Below are positions 43,178 through 53,440 of a stretch of DNA of 64,000 bases, piece after piece. Numbering within the stretch: the stretch's first letter is position 1; each line of letters starts with the position of its first letter. The notes beneath the pieces are model-generated. The model ran no database searches. It worked only from the letters and a program-made list of their open reading frames with translations, and was not told the origin of the DNA. Made by a program: the position numbers and the translations under genes. This stretch comes from Micropterix aruncella (taxonomy: Eukaryota > Arthropoda > Insecta > Lepidoptera > Micropterigidae), in contig OX155957.1 in the NCBI GenBank assembly GCA_944548615.1, forward strand, positions 28,914,935-28,978,934, read 5' to 3'.

Positions 43178-45692
43178 CTTCTTCTTCTTCTTCTTCATCA
43201 GCGCGTATTCGGCTACCGTTGGGCATACGCCTCTCCAATCACTCTCCACCCGGATCGGTTGTCCGTTTCCCTCATCCAGACTGGTCCAGCTGTCTCCTTG
43301 ATGTCATCGGACCATCGGTGTCAACAGACCGGTGGTCTGCCCACACATCTTCTGCCTAGCCGGGGTCTCCACTCCAAAACGCGCTTGCTCCACCGTTCGT
43401 CGTGTTGCCGTGCCACGTGGCCGGCCCAAGCCCACTTCAGCTTGGCCACTCTTTGACCCACGTCGACCACCTTCATGCGTTGTCTGATGAGCTCGTTTTG
43501 GACTCGATCGCGCAACGATATGCCAAGCATGACTCGTTCCAAGTTACGCTGCACCACCTTAAGCTTGTGGTTCATCCCAGCAGTCACTGTCCATGTCTCA
43601 CAAGCATACGTCATAGCCGGTAACACGCACTGATTATACATACACCTTTGTCTTAAGCGATTGGGGAATTCTGGACTTCAGCACGAAGCTCAGCTTCCCG
43701 AAGTCTGCCCATCCCAATTGTTTTCTTCGTTTTATCTCTGCCATCATCGAGTCCCGGCCGAGCTTTATCACCTGTCCTAGGTATGGGTACTCCTGCACCT
43801 GCTCCAACGGTTGTCCATTCAATGACATGGGATTCGGTGTGAGATCAGCTTTCGTCATAACCTTTGTCTTGTCTATGTTCATCTTAAGACCCGTTCGCAG
43901 GGACGCGTGATATAGTTGCTTCAGCATGAGTTGTAGGTCTTCGGCACATTCAACGATTATAACTATATCATCCGCGTAGCGCAGATGATTGAGATACACG
44001 CCGTCAACGTTGATTCCCTTGCCACTCCAGTCCAATGTCTTGAATATATCCTCCATAGCGTTGGTGAACAGCTTAGGGGATATAACGTCACCTTGTCGGA
44101 CTCCTCTTTGGATTGGTATAGGGTCTGTTAGCTCTTTCAGCTGTACGGTCATTGTTGCCGTTTTGTACAAGCTCTTCAGGATCTGTATATACCGGTAGTC
44201 TATGTGACATCGATGTAGCGATTCGGTGACTGCCCAGTGTTCTATGGAGTCGAATGCTTTCTCATAATCGACGAAGGCTAGATAAAGGGGCCTATTGTAT
44301 TCTTCCGACTTGTGGATAACCTGCCGGTGTAAAGATGTGGTCGATCGTTCCAAAACCCTTCCGAAATCCTGCCTGTTCCCTGGGTTGATATTCATCCAGT
44401 CTTTGTGTCAAGCGTGTAGTCAGGATTTTGGAGAATACTTTGTACACCTGACTTAAAAGTGAGATAGGACGATAATTTTTAGAAGCGTCTTATCGCCTTT
44501 CTTATGGAAGAGCACAACGATGCTGTTAGTCCAATCCTTGGGTACTTCACCAGTGAACAAGACCTCGTTGAACAGCAGACTCAGCTCCTTTACGATAGCT
44601 CTGCCTCCAGCTTTTAGTAATTCCACAGTAATGCCGTCCTCACCCGGAGCCTTGAACTTCTTGGTGCGTTTCAGTGCTTGCTTCACTTCATACGTACTAA
44701 TTTCAGGAATATCTTCCGTGTAGTGTCGCTTGATAGGCGCACGCCTGTCGCTTAAATCAAGGGCAGTAGGCTGTTGTGTGGTGGTTGAGTATAGATCACT
44801 GTAGAATTTCTCTGTGATTTTCTTGATCTCAAAGATGTTACTTGTCGGGTTGCCGCTGTTAACTCTCAGGGTGTTTAAGTCGTTTCCTCCGTTATTTCCC
44901 TGGAACACTTTTAGACCCCGATTTTTCTCTATGAGCTCCTGGATTTTTAAAGTATTCTTTTTACGAATTTCACGCTTGAGTCTTGTGAATTTTTCTGTTT
45001 AGCTCCCGGTGTGCATCGCTATTGAAGTCATCGGCTGCGAACTTACGGCGTTCCTTCGTCATGTTCGCCACGCTTTCTGGAAACCCAGATGATGTTTTTG
45101 TTACTCGCTTGAACTGTTCTTTTGCTGTATCCGTCAGGATCTTTGTAAAACGGTTGTATTTCGATTGGAGGTCATCTTCGAAATGTTCGATCGCTGTTCT
45201 TTTCAGGGATTCTTCGAGGGATTTCTCAAACCTAACGTTGATGCCATCTGGAACATACAGCTTGCTCAGCTTTTTTCGAACAAGTTTGGCCCTTTCCAGT
45301 TTCGTGTTTAACACGATCGTTCCTCGGACAAGTCTGTGGTCGCTGCCTGTCTGGAATCGATTGAGCACTGTGACATCAGTGAAAATGTGCTCGTTGTTGG
45401 AGATAATGATATCTAACTCGTTTTTCACATTTTCGCCTGGGCTCACCCATGTCCACTTTCTTTTGGGCTTCTTCTGGAAGTGCGAATTCATCGCAAATAA
45501 GTTGTTTGCTGCGAGATAGTTTAGCAGCGTTTCTCCACGTGGGTTCCGAATGCCTATTCCATGAGGCCCTATACAGGTATCTACCCCCTCTCGTCTTGTG
45601 TCAATCTTAGCGTTGAAATCACCCATAATTATAACGTAATGAGAGCGTCCTTTTTTCATCGCTTTGGATATGTCTTCGAGGAACGTAACCAT
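43178..45692 (-). mobile_element. RTE-type LINE, 5'-truncated, ~2.5 kb
   Basis: Order on the minus strand: endonuclease, linker, reverse transcriptase, C-terminal domain, then a GAA-rich tail (43178-43199). The 5' edge at about 45692 lies inside the endonuclease. The reading frame is interrupted by several shifts and one in-frame stop. Flanking duplications were not found. Confidence 0.9.
43213..45692 (-). pseudogene. RTE ORF2: endonuclease-reverse transcriptase, frameshifted
   Basis: Segments in order: 44970-45692, endonuclease with 'YVIIMGDFNAKI' and 'GSDHRLVRGTI' (GDFNA and SDHR motifs, N-terminal third missing). 44453-44908, linker and RT start with 'APGEDGITVELLKAGG' and 'PKDWTNSIVVLFHKKGD'. 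43634-44395, RT palm with 'LAFVDYEKAFDSIEH', 'IQRGVRQGDVISPKLF' and 'HLRYADDIVII' (catalytic YADD). 43321-43641, C-terminal domain with 'LPAMTYACETWT', 'ERVMLGISLRDRVQN' and 'WAGHVARQHDERW'. A TGA after 'GRPPVC' is in frame with the final 'HRWSDDIKETAG...IGEAYAQR', which ends at 43213. Frameshifts lie near 43640, 44400-44450 and 44910-44970. Inactive, but every domain is readable. Plus-strand ORFs over this interval are shadows. Confidence 0.9.
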
Positions 45693-46069
45693 TTATGCAG
45701 TAAAAGGGAAATTATATACAGTAAAAGGGAAAAGTCTTTTGTTTTAAACACTTGAGACGATAAATTTACTTATTTTGATATGAATTTATAATTGTTGATA
45801 ATATGACCAATAAACATGACCTAACGATTTAAATTATTTTTTTTAATATAAAAAACTACTTTTTGTGACTTAAATATAAAATTTAGACATATGCTGTCGC
45901 CGACTTTTTTGTAGGCATTATCAAGCTCTACAACTTTTCTCTAGAACTTAATCATATATCTCTCATCGTTAAGGCAGCGTTAATTAGAAACGTTCGACCG
46001 TTTTTTCCGACTTACTTTGGAAATCCGACTACCACGAAAAAGTCTTTTCATTTTTCGGATTAATACATA
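45693..46069. other. AT-rich spacer
   Basis: Contains a near-direct repeat GCAGTAAAAGGGAAA...ACAGTAAAAGGGAAA at 45703-45732. Nothing else recognised. Confidence 0.35.
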
Positions 46070-46196
46070 GCCTATGACACTCACAAATAACGTGGCTTTC
46101 TATTTGTAAAAGAATTTTCAAACTCGGTTCAGTAGTTCCAGAGATTACTTCCTACAACGTCACAAACTTTACCTCTTTATAGTATTAGTATAGACA
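46070..46196 (+). repeat. CTAGCTG-type repeat, 3' part
   Basis: CTCGGTTCAGTAGTTCCAGA, TTTACCTCTTTATAGTATTAG is the 3' end style of the family whose 5' end is at 43013. Confidence 0.5.
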
Positions 46197-46558
46197 AAAT
46201 TAAATTCCACCAATCAGCAGTGACCCGTGCCGGACAAAGTACTTCAACAGGCATAAAAGCTGTCGTATCGGAGATGGCGCAGCGGCCATCGGCCGTATCG
46301 CCCACATCGCGCTTGGTGTAGTTTCTGACGATACGATTTAAGTGAATCGCCGGCGTTTGTTACGTGATCAAGGACACGAAACAGCGGCGAAAATCTCGCG
46401 ATCGTCGACCCGCGCCGAGGAACGTTGCCAAGGCCGCGCAATCGATAGATAACAGGCGCCCACGAAAGCGGCCTACGCTCGTTACCGCCAAGCTACGGTC
46501 TGGAGATCGCGACGCGCGACTGTGGAGCACGCTAGGCTTTGGTAGGCATGGTAGCCGA
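46197..46558. other. GC-rich unassigned block
   Basis: CpG-rich with ORFs on both strands (46364-46681 +, 46360-46791 -) that run on into the next repeat. No domain recognised; it may be an unknown repeat. Confidence 0.3.
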
Positions 46559-46602
46559 TTAGCTCCCAAACCCATATGGGAGCTAATGGGTTTGGGAGCT
46601 AA
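46559..46602. other. 17-bp inverted repeat at the 5' edge of G7 copy 9
   Basis: TTAGCTCCCAAACCCAT (46559-46575) and its exact complement (46586-46602), 10-nt spacer. The right arm is the G7 5' end, so a short inverted snap-back of that end precedes the copy. Confidence 0.75.
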
Positions 46603-47094
46603 TGGGTATAGTGTAGTTGGGCCCAACTCACGGGTCAGCACCCATCCGGTAGCATCCAAGAAGAAGTGCGAGCCCGGGTAGAACTCTGTGCCTGCTGGCT
46701 GGTTTCCCCTGGGAATTCGTAATTCGGTCGCTCCTAGATGGATTGCGCACCGACTGCTAACCGGGGGCGTCTGGAAACGGCTTTGCTTCATATAGAGCGG
46801 GGGTGGTTATTAACCTTATGGCAACCGCTCTTAAAACGACTAATCGGTTACCTTATACCGAGCGAACAGCCGGGCAAGAAACGCCGTGGTCCGCGATAGA
46901 TTGGGAATTACTGCTACTTAAGGGAGAGGACCGCGTAAGCGACCTCAAACCCGTAGCCAGTCGGGAGGCCGGAGAAATCTGACCGAAAGTAGAAGTAAGG
47001 GCGCGAGGTCGGCCCACTGAGTACACAACCGGTGTTTCGCGGTAAGGCGTTGGTCTCTTACGCGAGTGGCGTAACTAGACAGAGGACTGTTTCA
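46586..47094 (+). repeat. G7 repeat copy 9a
   Basis: GGGAGCTAATGGG, CACGGGTCAGCACCCATCCG, GTGGTCCGCGATAGATT and GGTGTTTCGCGGTAAGGCGT follow the family, but the copy ends at GACTGTTTCATTGCCA, before the 3' hairpin, where copy 9b begins. Confidence 0.8.
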
Positions 47095-47538
47095 TTGCCA
47101 ACAGTCGGGGGAGTCTGGAAGCAGTACTGTTTCCTATAGAGCGGGGGTGGTTGCGGACCTTACGGCGACTGCTCTTGAAACGACCATCGGCTACCCGATC
47201 CTGGGTGACAAGCCGGGCAAAGGATGCCGTGGTACGCGATAGATTCGGTGTACACCGTTTCACCGCTTCGTAAGCGAGAGAACCGCGCAAGCGACCTCGA
47301 ACTAGTAACTAATCAAGAGACTGGAGTAATCTGGTCGCAATTGGAAGTAAGGGCGTGAGTGTAAGCCCGCGGGTTAACACTCCTGGCTATCTCGCGGTTA
47401 AGGCGTTGGCATCTTACAGGTTTGCTAGACGGTGGACTGTTTTTGTCCTAAGTCTTCTGCGCTCACTCCAGGGAGATAGAACGACTAATCGTTAAAACTT
47501 CCTGAGGTGACGGGCTCGCCCGCTGTAGTCGACAACTC
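47095..47538 (+). repeat. G7 repeat copy 9b, 5'-truncated, head-to-tail with 9a
   Basis: Begins in mid-element (ACAGTCGGGGGAGTCTGGAA), carries GGAAGCAGTACTGTTTCC, and ends GACGGGCTCGCCCGCTGTAG then TCGACAACTC. Very similar to copies 3 and 6. ORF 47075-47290 (-) reflects the repeat. Confidence 0.85.
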
Positions 47539-47612
47539 TCACGGGAGACAGAACATCAATATCGGTAAAACTTCCTGACTTGACGGGTTCGTCCGATGGA
47601 GTCGACAAGTCC
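47539..47612 (+). repeat. G7 repeat copy 9c, 3' tip
   Basis: CACGGGAGACAGAACATCAA to GACGGGTTCGTCCGATGGAG TCGACAAGTC: a third, short end piece directly after 9b. Confidence 0.75.
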
Positions 47613-48019
47613 AAGCGCCCTAAAATATAGTACCTGAGATGGATTACTATTAATTGCTATTGCTAATTTTGTATTGACCGATAAATGATTTATATTTATA
47701 TTGAACGGAAGCTGCAAGCATTACAGCTTGAATGTCGTCCCGGTGGCATTTGGCAATCATTGATGACGATAACAATTGGCAATCATTGATGACGATAACA
47801 ATGCGGCACAGACTGAGACAAAAGGCGCGCGGGAGGAGGCGTCGTATCGAGGCGCAAGAAGGAAGTGGGGCACGCACGGCGATAGAGCGCGGGCGACGAT
47901 CTGTGCGTTTCCACGTATAACCACGTATTCCATTTTTGTAACCTAAACAAAGGGAATAATTGAGTGTGCTGCCGGAAACTTATAGTTGGGGAGCCAGCGA
48001 CAAAATAAATTAATAGTAA
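47613..48019. other. Spacer with a 26-bp tandem duplication
   Basis: TTGGCAATCATTGATGACGA+TAACAA occurs exactly twice (47750-47775, 47776-47801). ORFs 47650-47877 and 47783-48037 (-), 47732-47920 (+) are unassigned. Confidence 0.5.
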
Positions 48020-48415
48020 AAAAAACACTAAAAACACGCTTTTGGGCTAAGATACGATGATACGATTCACATACACACGGCTATGATACGATATTCCATT
48101 ATGGAATGCCAGTGCCTATCTTCCGGCTTCATCATCAGGCCTTGAAACCTAATCGTGGTCAAAGTTCATTCCAAGACTTTTCTAACAAGTCCAAACACAG
48201 CTATGATACGATGTTCCATCATGAAGTTCCGGTTCATATCTTCCGACTCCATCAGCAGATCAGTTCGACAGTACCATATTATTGTATTGTCATCAGAACT
48301 ACATACAGCTGCCAATTTTCATGACGCTACGATCCTTGGAAGATGGTTTAATTAGTTACCTTAGATTCCATTACATAGTTACATACAGGTCGACCTAATA
48401 AAGGCGTGTTAAAAA
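48020..48415. repeat. Dispersed repeat E, copy 2
   Basis: Close match to 37917-38335, including TCCATCATGAAGTTCCGGTT, TTGGAAGATGGTTTAATTAG and the inverted ends. It has a shortened first internal unit. Confidence 0.65.
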
Positions 48416-48570
48416 TGCGAGAGTTTTGGAAAAGCTGATACTTTCAGATCAGAAAGTATTTTGGATCAGACAGTAGAATGTCAGTGTAGTCAGTAGGCCA
48501 GATTCCGGGACACCCGGCGCTGGCGTACCTACTAGAAAAGTTGTAAATTTAATTAATACCACCAATGTGT

Positions 48571-48830
48571 TTTGGAAAAGCTGAAAATTCATCAGTAGAC
48601 CGTGAATGCAATAAAGAACTCGAACGAGTGGCGTCAGCATCTCCATACCATATACCGATTTGTGACATATACCGATGCGTTATATACCGATGCGTGACAT
48701 GAATGGAGATGCTGATGTCACGCGTTCGATTATAAAGCAATCTGACCATACATTTAGACTTCTTTATTTCGTCCACTGTCTACTGATGTATTCTTAGCTT
48801 TCCCAAAATACTTTAGGGGTTAAATTAGAC
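48571..48830. repeat. Inverted repeat with a small tandem core
   Basis: TTTTGGAAAAGCTGAAAATT...CATCAGTAGAC...AATAAAGAA...CAGCATCTCCAT (48571-48646) pairs with 48697-48810 read in reverse. The core holds three ATATACCGAT units (48652-48690). A fold-back or MITE of unknown type. Confidence 0.55.
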
Positions 48831-48942
48831 CTTTTCAAGTACGCCAGCGTTTCTCGCGAGGCGCCTTTTGGTGATAGTCTTTGAGACAGGAGTACATGGC
48901 ATCTGCGGTGAATGACTGCTGTGCTGCCATCCCCGCGGTCTG

Positions 48943-49236
48943 CTAATCTAGCAGACGGGTACGGCTTCCAGACTTCGGGCGGCCTGGTGTGCAGCGGAGC
49001 GAGCTGACGGCTGTGCTCGTGCGGCGAGCGACGTTCAGCACCCGTTGGATATTAATCCGTTGCGTTGCCGAGATCAGATAGTACGAGGCCGATGCCAGGT
49101 ACGAGAGCTTCGTACTCACGTACGAAGCGATCGCGGCCGAACTAAGGATGGGCAGCAGCGCGTAGGCTCTTTGGAAAATAATATTCGGCAAGCATATGTA
49201 ATTAGCAAATTTATACACATATTTATAACTATACAT
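48943..49236 (-). CDS. Unassigned coding-like ORF with hydrophobic segment
   Basis: The minus-strand frame reads 'QRAYALLPILSSAAIASYVS' then 'TKLSYLASASYYLISATQRI', ending at TAG 48943-48945. The first half is strongly hydrophobic and uses G/C-ending codons, unlike the AT-rich flanks. A perfect splice-donor-like GTGAGT occurs on the minus strand at about 49110 and an AG preceded by pyrimidines at about 49170, so a small real exon is conceivable. I do not recognise the protein. The C-terminal half (Arg/Ser/Thr-rich) looks like non-coding sequence. It could also be an unknown repeat. Confidence 0.25.
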   Translation of the reverse strand: MYSYKYVYKFANYICLPNIIFQRAYALLPILSSAAIASYVSTKLSYLASASYYLISATQRINIQRVLNVARRTSTAVSSLRCTPGRPKSGSRTRLLD

Positions 49237-49247
49237 GATTATTATAT

Positions 49248-49472
49248 ACTAGCTGCGCCCCGCGGTTTCACCCGCGTGGTGATGGAAAATTGTGATAATG
49301 ATGATAGAAAACTATATATCTTTATAAATTATAGCCTATGTGTTATTCTGATGTGTAAGCTATATTATTGTAAAGTTTCATCAAAATCCATTCAGTAGTT
49401 TTTGCGTGAAAGAGTAACAAACATCCATACATACATTCTTTCAAACTTTCGCGTTTATATAGTAGTAGGATT
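49248..49472 (+). repeat. CTAGCTG-type repeat, complete short copy
   Basis: Starts CTAGCTGCGCCCCGCGGTTT and ends AAGTTTCATCAAAATCCATT...TTCGCGTTTATATAGTAGTAGGAT. The 225-bp length suggests an intact non-autonomous unit. Confidence 0.6.
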
Positions 49473-49487
49473 CATAATTTTATTTTT

Positions 49488-49745
49488 ATGTTACATTACT
49501 TATAGACATTACTTATACTTATATATATGAAAATCATTAAAACAGCAAAATTTCAACATAAGATACTCTATACATAACACTTCAACGTTCATCTATTTTA
49601 TATTTACTTCACGTTTGTATACTTATTCATATTTTTATGTTACATTACTTATAGACAACCTGTAAAATATGAAAGTCACTGAGAAAAATCACTAAAACAG
49701 CAACATTTCAATATCAGATAATCTATACGTAACACGTCAACGTAC
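49488..49745. repeat. ~150-bp diverged direct repeat
   Basis: ATGTTACATTACTTATAGAC...CAGCAAAATTTCAACATAAG...CATAACACTTCAACG at 49488-49590 recurs at 49638-49745. Confidence 0.6.
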
Positions 49746-49798
49746 ATAACATTAGCTATAATGAAACAGTATCTATTACTCCAGCACATTGAACCGCA

Positions 49799-50044
49799 TC
49801 ACTCAATGGAGGGCTTCACTTGGCCAGACGTAAAGGAAGATATAGTACCGGGGTCCATGTGTGGCTGCGCGTCAACGTCACCGACAGCAGCCGACTTGCG
49901 GTACGAGCACAGTGTGGGCGCGGTGCGGCTAGGTGTGTCTCGGCCTTTATCGTAAATACAGGGAAAAGAATCTAGGACAAATTCGAGTTTAAGACAAAGT
50001 TTTAAAGATATATGTCGTTGAAGAGTTTTTTTCATGACTGCCAT
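49799..50044 (-). CDS. Unassigned minus-strand ORF
   Basis: An 81-codon ORF containing 'DKGRDTPSRTAPTLCSYRKS' and 'DPGTISSFTSGQVKPSIE' at its end. The 3' half is G/C-richer than its surroundings and polar. A plus-strand ORF (49761-49955) overlaps it. No domain, splice context or repeat relationship supports a gene. Confidence 0.15.
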   Translation of the reverse strand: MAVMKKTLQRHISLKLCLKLEFVLDSFPCIYDKGRDTPSRTAPTLCSYRKSAAVGDVDAQPHMDPGTISSFTSGQVKPSIE

Positions 50045-50211
50045 TTGTGACTATGGCGGTCATTCTTAAAACACTGTGGAAAAAATACGGTTAAAAGAAA
50101 AACGTGTGTCAATATATGAAAAAATAGTCGCTTATCATCGGCCGATAATGTGGAGCCACGCCACGCCGCCGCGTCGTCATACTTTTTCTTTGCGGAAAGG
50201 TACCGCCAACG

Positions 50212-50480
50212 CACAATATACCAGACAGTAGCTTCTCTTAGAACAAAATTGAAATCAAAGCGAATACGTCACGAGTCGTAAGGGCTCGGATATGGTCGCC
50301 AGATGTCCCGCTACTCGCCCCACGCAGATATCCAAACTCTCGAAAAGTCGCCAGCCTTTACCTGCGCGTAATGCTAACTAAAGACGTTCGTCAGGACGTA
50401 CCCCTCTGCCCACATTCCTCGCATCCTCTTCCCGCAATGCCTTGTAGCTCGAGAGTAAAGCTACTGGTTGGTATACAGTG
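50212..50480. mobile_element. MITE copy 2 (same family as 33057-33325)
   Basis: Ends CACAATATACCAGACAGTAG and CTACTGGTTGGTATACAGTG. The interior is close to copy 1 throughout (GGGCTCGGATATGGTCGCCA, CTTTACCTGCGCGTAATGCT). The flanks GCCAACGC and GCCAAAGT match at 6 of 8. Confidence 0.75.
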
Positions 50481-51384
50481 GCCAAAGTAATAATTGTGAT
50501 GCATTATGGTTGCATTATCACTTTTAATATATGACGATTAGTTTGTTATTCTGACTGACGATTATGTTTTACTGTAATAAACGATTGTTTAGATACAATG
50601 AGATTGGTTTTTGTTTTAGCTGTAACATTTTTTCCAAGATGATTCAAGACTGACCATAGTAACAAGTGCCAGTCATGAAAACAGCGTTCCAACGACATAT
50701 GTCCGGTTGTTATTGGTGATGGGGACGTTTTTATCCATCCGTCTTTCTATTGTTAATAATTTAATAAATTAATTAAAAAATATCGCGACTATTCTACAAC
50801 ATGTCATAACAAGTCCATCCATAAACGCAGAATATAGTTAAATTTAATGTTATCGTCCCCAAAACAATGAAGTTCGCGGGTGTCGATCCGGATATAATGT
50901 GTATTTAAACGTCGCATTTACGGCGATCGTAGAAAAGGTGGCCTGGGAACGACCGGTCCGGCTATGAACGGCGCTAAAGCCGGCCACAAAGTAGGTGTTG
51001 ATCGAGGTAGGTCGAAAACGCCGCAAAAGCACACACATTCGATGCGAGGAGAGAGAGAGAGAGAGAAGTTAACGGGTTATTTATTGCTCGCCTGTTTGGC
51101 AACCATTTCCAGTAGGTCAGTGCGGAGAAACGATCCGAGTGAACAAAAGATCTCGTGTGTGTGTGTGGAAGATGACAGTTGATAATATCGGCATTACTTA
51201 TATAAAAGTGTAGTTGAATATACACCTTGACAATTAGTAATTAAAATAGTTGATAGGTTATTCTTCTCAGTTTTACAAATTTCAAAAATCTAACATTAAT
51301 AAATATATACCAGTTTGAAATCCACGAATATTTACCATTTTATGTTATGTTTCAAATTTGACGAATGTTAATATTATTGTTTTT
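50481..51384. other. Region without a recognised gene
   Basis: CpG-rich patch at 50870-51170 with a (GA)n run near 51050-51065. The overlapping ORFs there lack domains. Confidence 0.3.
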
Positions 51385-51600
51385 CATTTATTTATTTTTT
51401 TATTTCCTTAATTCAAGTTACAATTTACATAAAGAAAATTCTTATCCTAACACAAAAACATTTTATAATAAGTGTACATCTTATACCTAGCTTAGAAAGG
51501 AAATTCATCTTTTTGACATATCGGTTTACCACCTCACTAGGTATGAACCTGTGTTGAGGTGGTACTAACATCGGTATATTATTTTGAGACGAGAGGGCAA
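51385..51600 (-). repeat. LINE 3'UTR fragment with hairpin
   Basis: TACCACCTCA (51527-51536) and its exact complement (51555-51564) enclose CTAGGTATGAACCTGTGT. The same layout, ACCTCACTAGGC...GCCTG...TGAGGT, is in the LINE tail near 25060. T-rich left edge (51385-51410) would be the element's poly(A)-like end. Confidence 0.5.
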
Positions 51601-51949
51601 GTCTTATCTAATACGTGAATACAATTTAAAAATTAAAGTTAAAATTAAAAACATCAATAAAATTATAAAAATAAATTAAAATTTATGACAATCTACTAAG
51701 TTATATAAAATAATATCTTAGATATATTAGATACAAACACATATAAATACGATATATACCATATATTAATATTATTATATATTATATATAAATTCATACA
51801 TATAATATGATAGTATATAAAATAGAGTTATAATATATATAACATGATCACACTCGAGACCACAATTTTTTATCGTATTCTTTGAATATAAAAAACTGAT
51901 TATGACTATTATGATTATGAGTTTCTAAAATCTTTACGAAACATGACAG
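51601..51949. other. AT-rich low-complexity stretch
   Basis: Dense ATATATTA-type sequence; nothing else recognised. Confidence 0.4.
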
Positions 51950-52570
51950 GTGTTCCAAATATTGGGTCCTTACCTATGTAATTGCTGCTTTTTCACACTG
52001 GCCTCTTCGAACTTAAATAACTTGGGTGTGAGTTGGAATTTCAAATTCTAATAAATTTTAGTTCAAGGCCATGTTATTCTTCTTCAAGAATCAGCTATTT
52101 ATTTTTTGTGGTTTATGTTTATTATTTGTCTTTCCGTCGTTTGTTTTAGCTCAAATATTTTCGTTATTGCAACCATGGTAAAGTTGAAAATGTTCATTAT
52201 TTTCAAATATGAGATCCTTCCAACGGTGTTTTTTATATCAAAGCTTCTTGCAGTTTGGCTATACAGTTAACGTAAATGTGTACTGTTAAAAACTGCAAAT
52301 GGTGATGGAGAAGCTCTAGATTAAATAACCGAGCCTGGTCAATCGCTCATCGCCACTGCTATTGCATGACAACGTATAAGCACAGACTTCACTGCAAACA
52401 GTCGCAAAGTTGCAGGATTGCAGATTGAGACTCTTGGTCACCCAGCGTACTTGCCAGATCTTGCCACAATACAGTTTATTTCAGAATTTACATAACTTTT
52501 TACAAGAGAAAAAAATCGACTTTAGAGTCGGTGAAAAACGACTTCATTGGTGCCAGTCATGAAATAATGA
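51950..52570 (+). pseudogene. mariner transposase relic, C-terminal part
   Basis: Across several frames the plus strand shows 'LLHDNVRAQTSLQTVAKLQD' (mariner 'HHDNARPHTS' block, second catalytic Asp) and 'LGHPAYLPDLATIQF' (mariner 'HPPYSPDLAPSDY' block, third Asp), then 'LFQNLHNFLQEKK'. The leading ~100 bp (CCTATGTAATTGCTGCTTTT, ACTGGCCTCTTCGAACTTAA) resemble 62570-62620 upstream of the other mariner relic, so both belong to one family. Stops and shifts are frequent; the HTH domain is missing here. Confidence 0.7.
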
Positions 52571-52830
52571 TATGTTTTAACATTACGATACGGTAATTAC
52601 CGTCACGCCAACACCGTTACACGCTATCTTAAGGGGTCCGGCACACTGGTCTTACGTACGCAACGTGCGCAACGCATTATGACATCTAGCCCTTGAATTT
52701 GAGTGAAAGCAAACACACTTATTCCATGCAACGTTGCATGGGGCCAGTGTGCCTGCACCGTAATTCAGACAGAGTCCGAGTTAGATCCTTGTTGAAACAT
52801 GCGTATTATATCGGTTTATTTTTCTCAGTG
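52555..52830 (-). repeat. Dispersed repeat D, interrupted by a nested MITE
   Basis: Reverse complement matches 34620-34770 on both sides of 52633-52760: GTAACGGTGTTGGCGTGACG, and GCATGTTTCAACAAGGATCT with CTCGGACT. Confidence 0.6.
52633..52760. mobile_element. 128-bp MITE with TAA target duplication
   Basis: The inverted ends share GGCACACTGG, with weaker matching outside it. TAA precedes (52630-52632) and follows (52761-52763). A 3-bp TWA duplication suggests PIF/Harbinger. The interior contains the perfect 18-bp palindrome CCATGCAACGTTGCATGG (52724-52741). Confidence 0.65.
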
Positions 52831-53440
52831 CACTACGATTAACCTTATTTCGACTCCCTCTACATACTCGTACGTCATTCAGAGTATGCCAAAAAGTAAG
52901 TATTTACTTATTGCTAAAAATAGAATCTCTATATTTCAATCGCTGCGCCGATGCTATGGATAGATAAATTGTCGTTAGACTGCAGCGCTCCCCAGCCAAT
53001 GGCAGCCCGACAAAATTGTTCACGCTCTTGCGCGTCTGTCTAACGAAGTTACTTATCCGGGAGTTCGACGGGAAAGACGCGGCGAGGCGACAAGCTACGT
53101 GAAATTGTGTAACTCTGGAAAATTATGTAGGTAGCTATAGATTTTCTGCGCGCGTGCGGTGTTCTCAACCGCAAGCTGTCGGTGTATTGACCCATGGATA
53201 ACTTTCGCGTTTTGTCACAATTTAGGAGCGTGGTGTAAAGAACCGCAGAGTCCGCAAGGCCACGCTTATACAGAGGGGCATTACATAACTTTTAAAAATG
53301 AAATATTACTTACTCTTAGTGTTGCGCGTTTTTTTATGGACGCTGCAAACAGATCGGTGCAAAAAAAACACTCCCGACTCACCTGAAAAAATAGAGAAAC
53401 ATATTATTAAATAACTTGTTATGATAAATACATAAATAGA
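52831..53440. other. Region without a recognised gene
   Basis: Moderately GC-rich at 52940-53100. ORF 53159-53386 (+) has no domain. Confidence 0.3.

Noticed and set aside
45022..45519. 165-codon plus-strand ORF
   Set aside because: Shadow of the RTE endonuclease on the other strand, as are 43402-43623, 43989-44198, 44520-44723 and 44814-45002.
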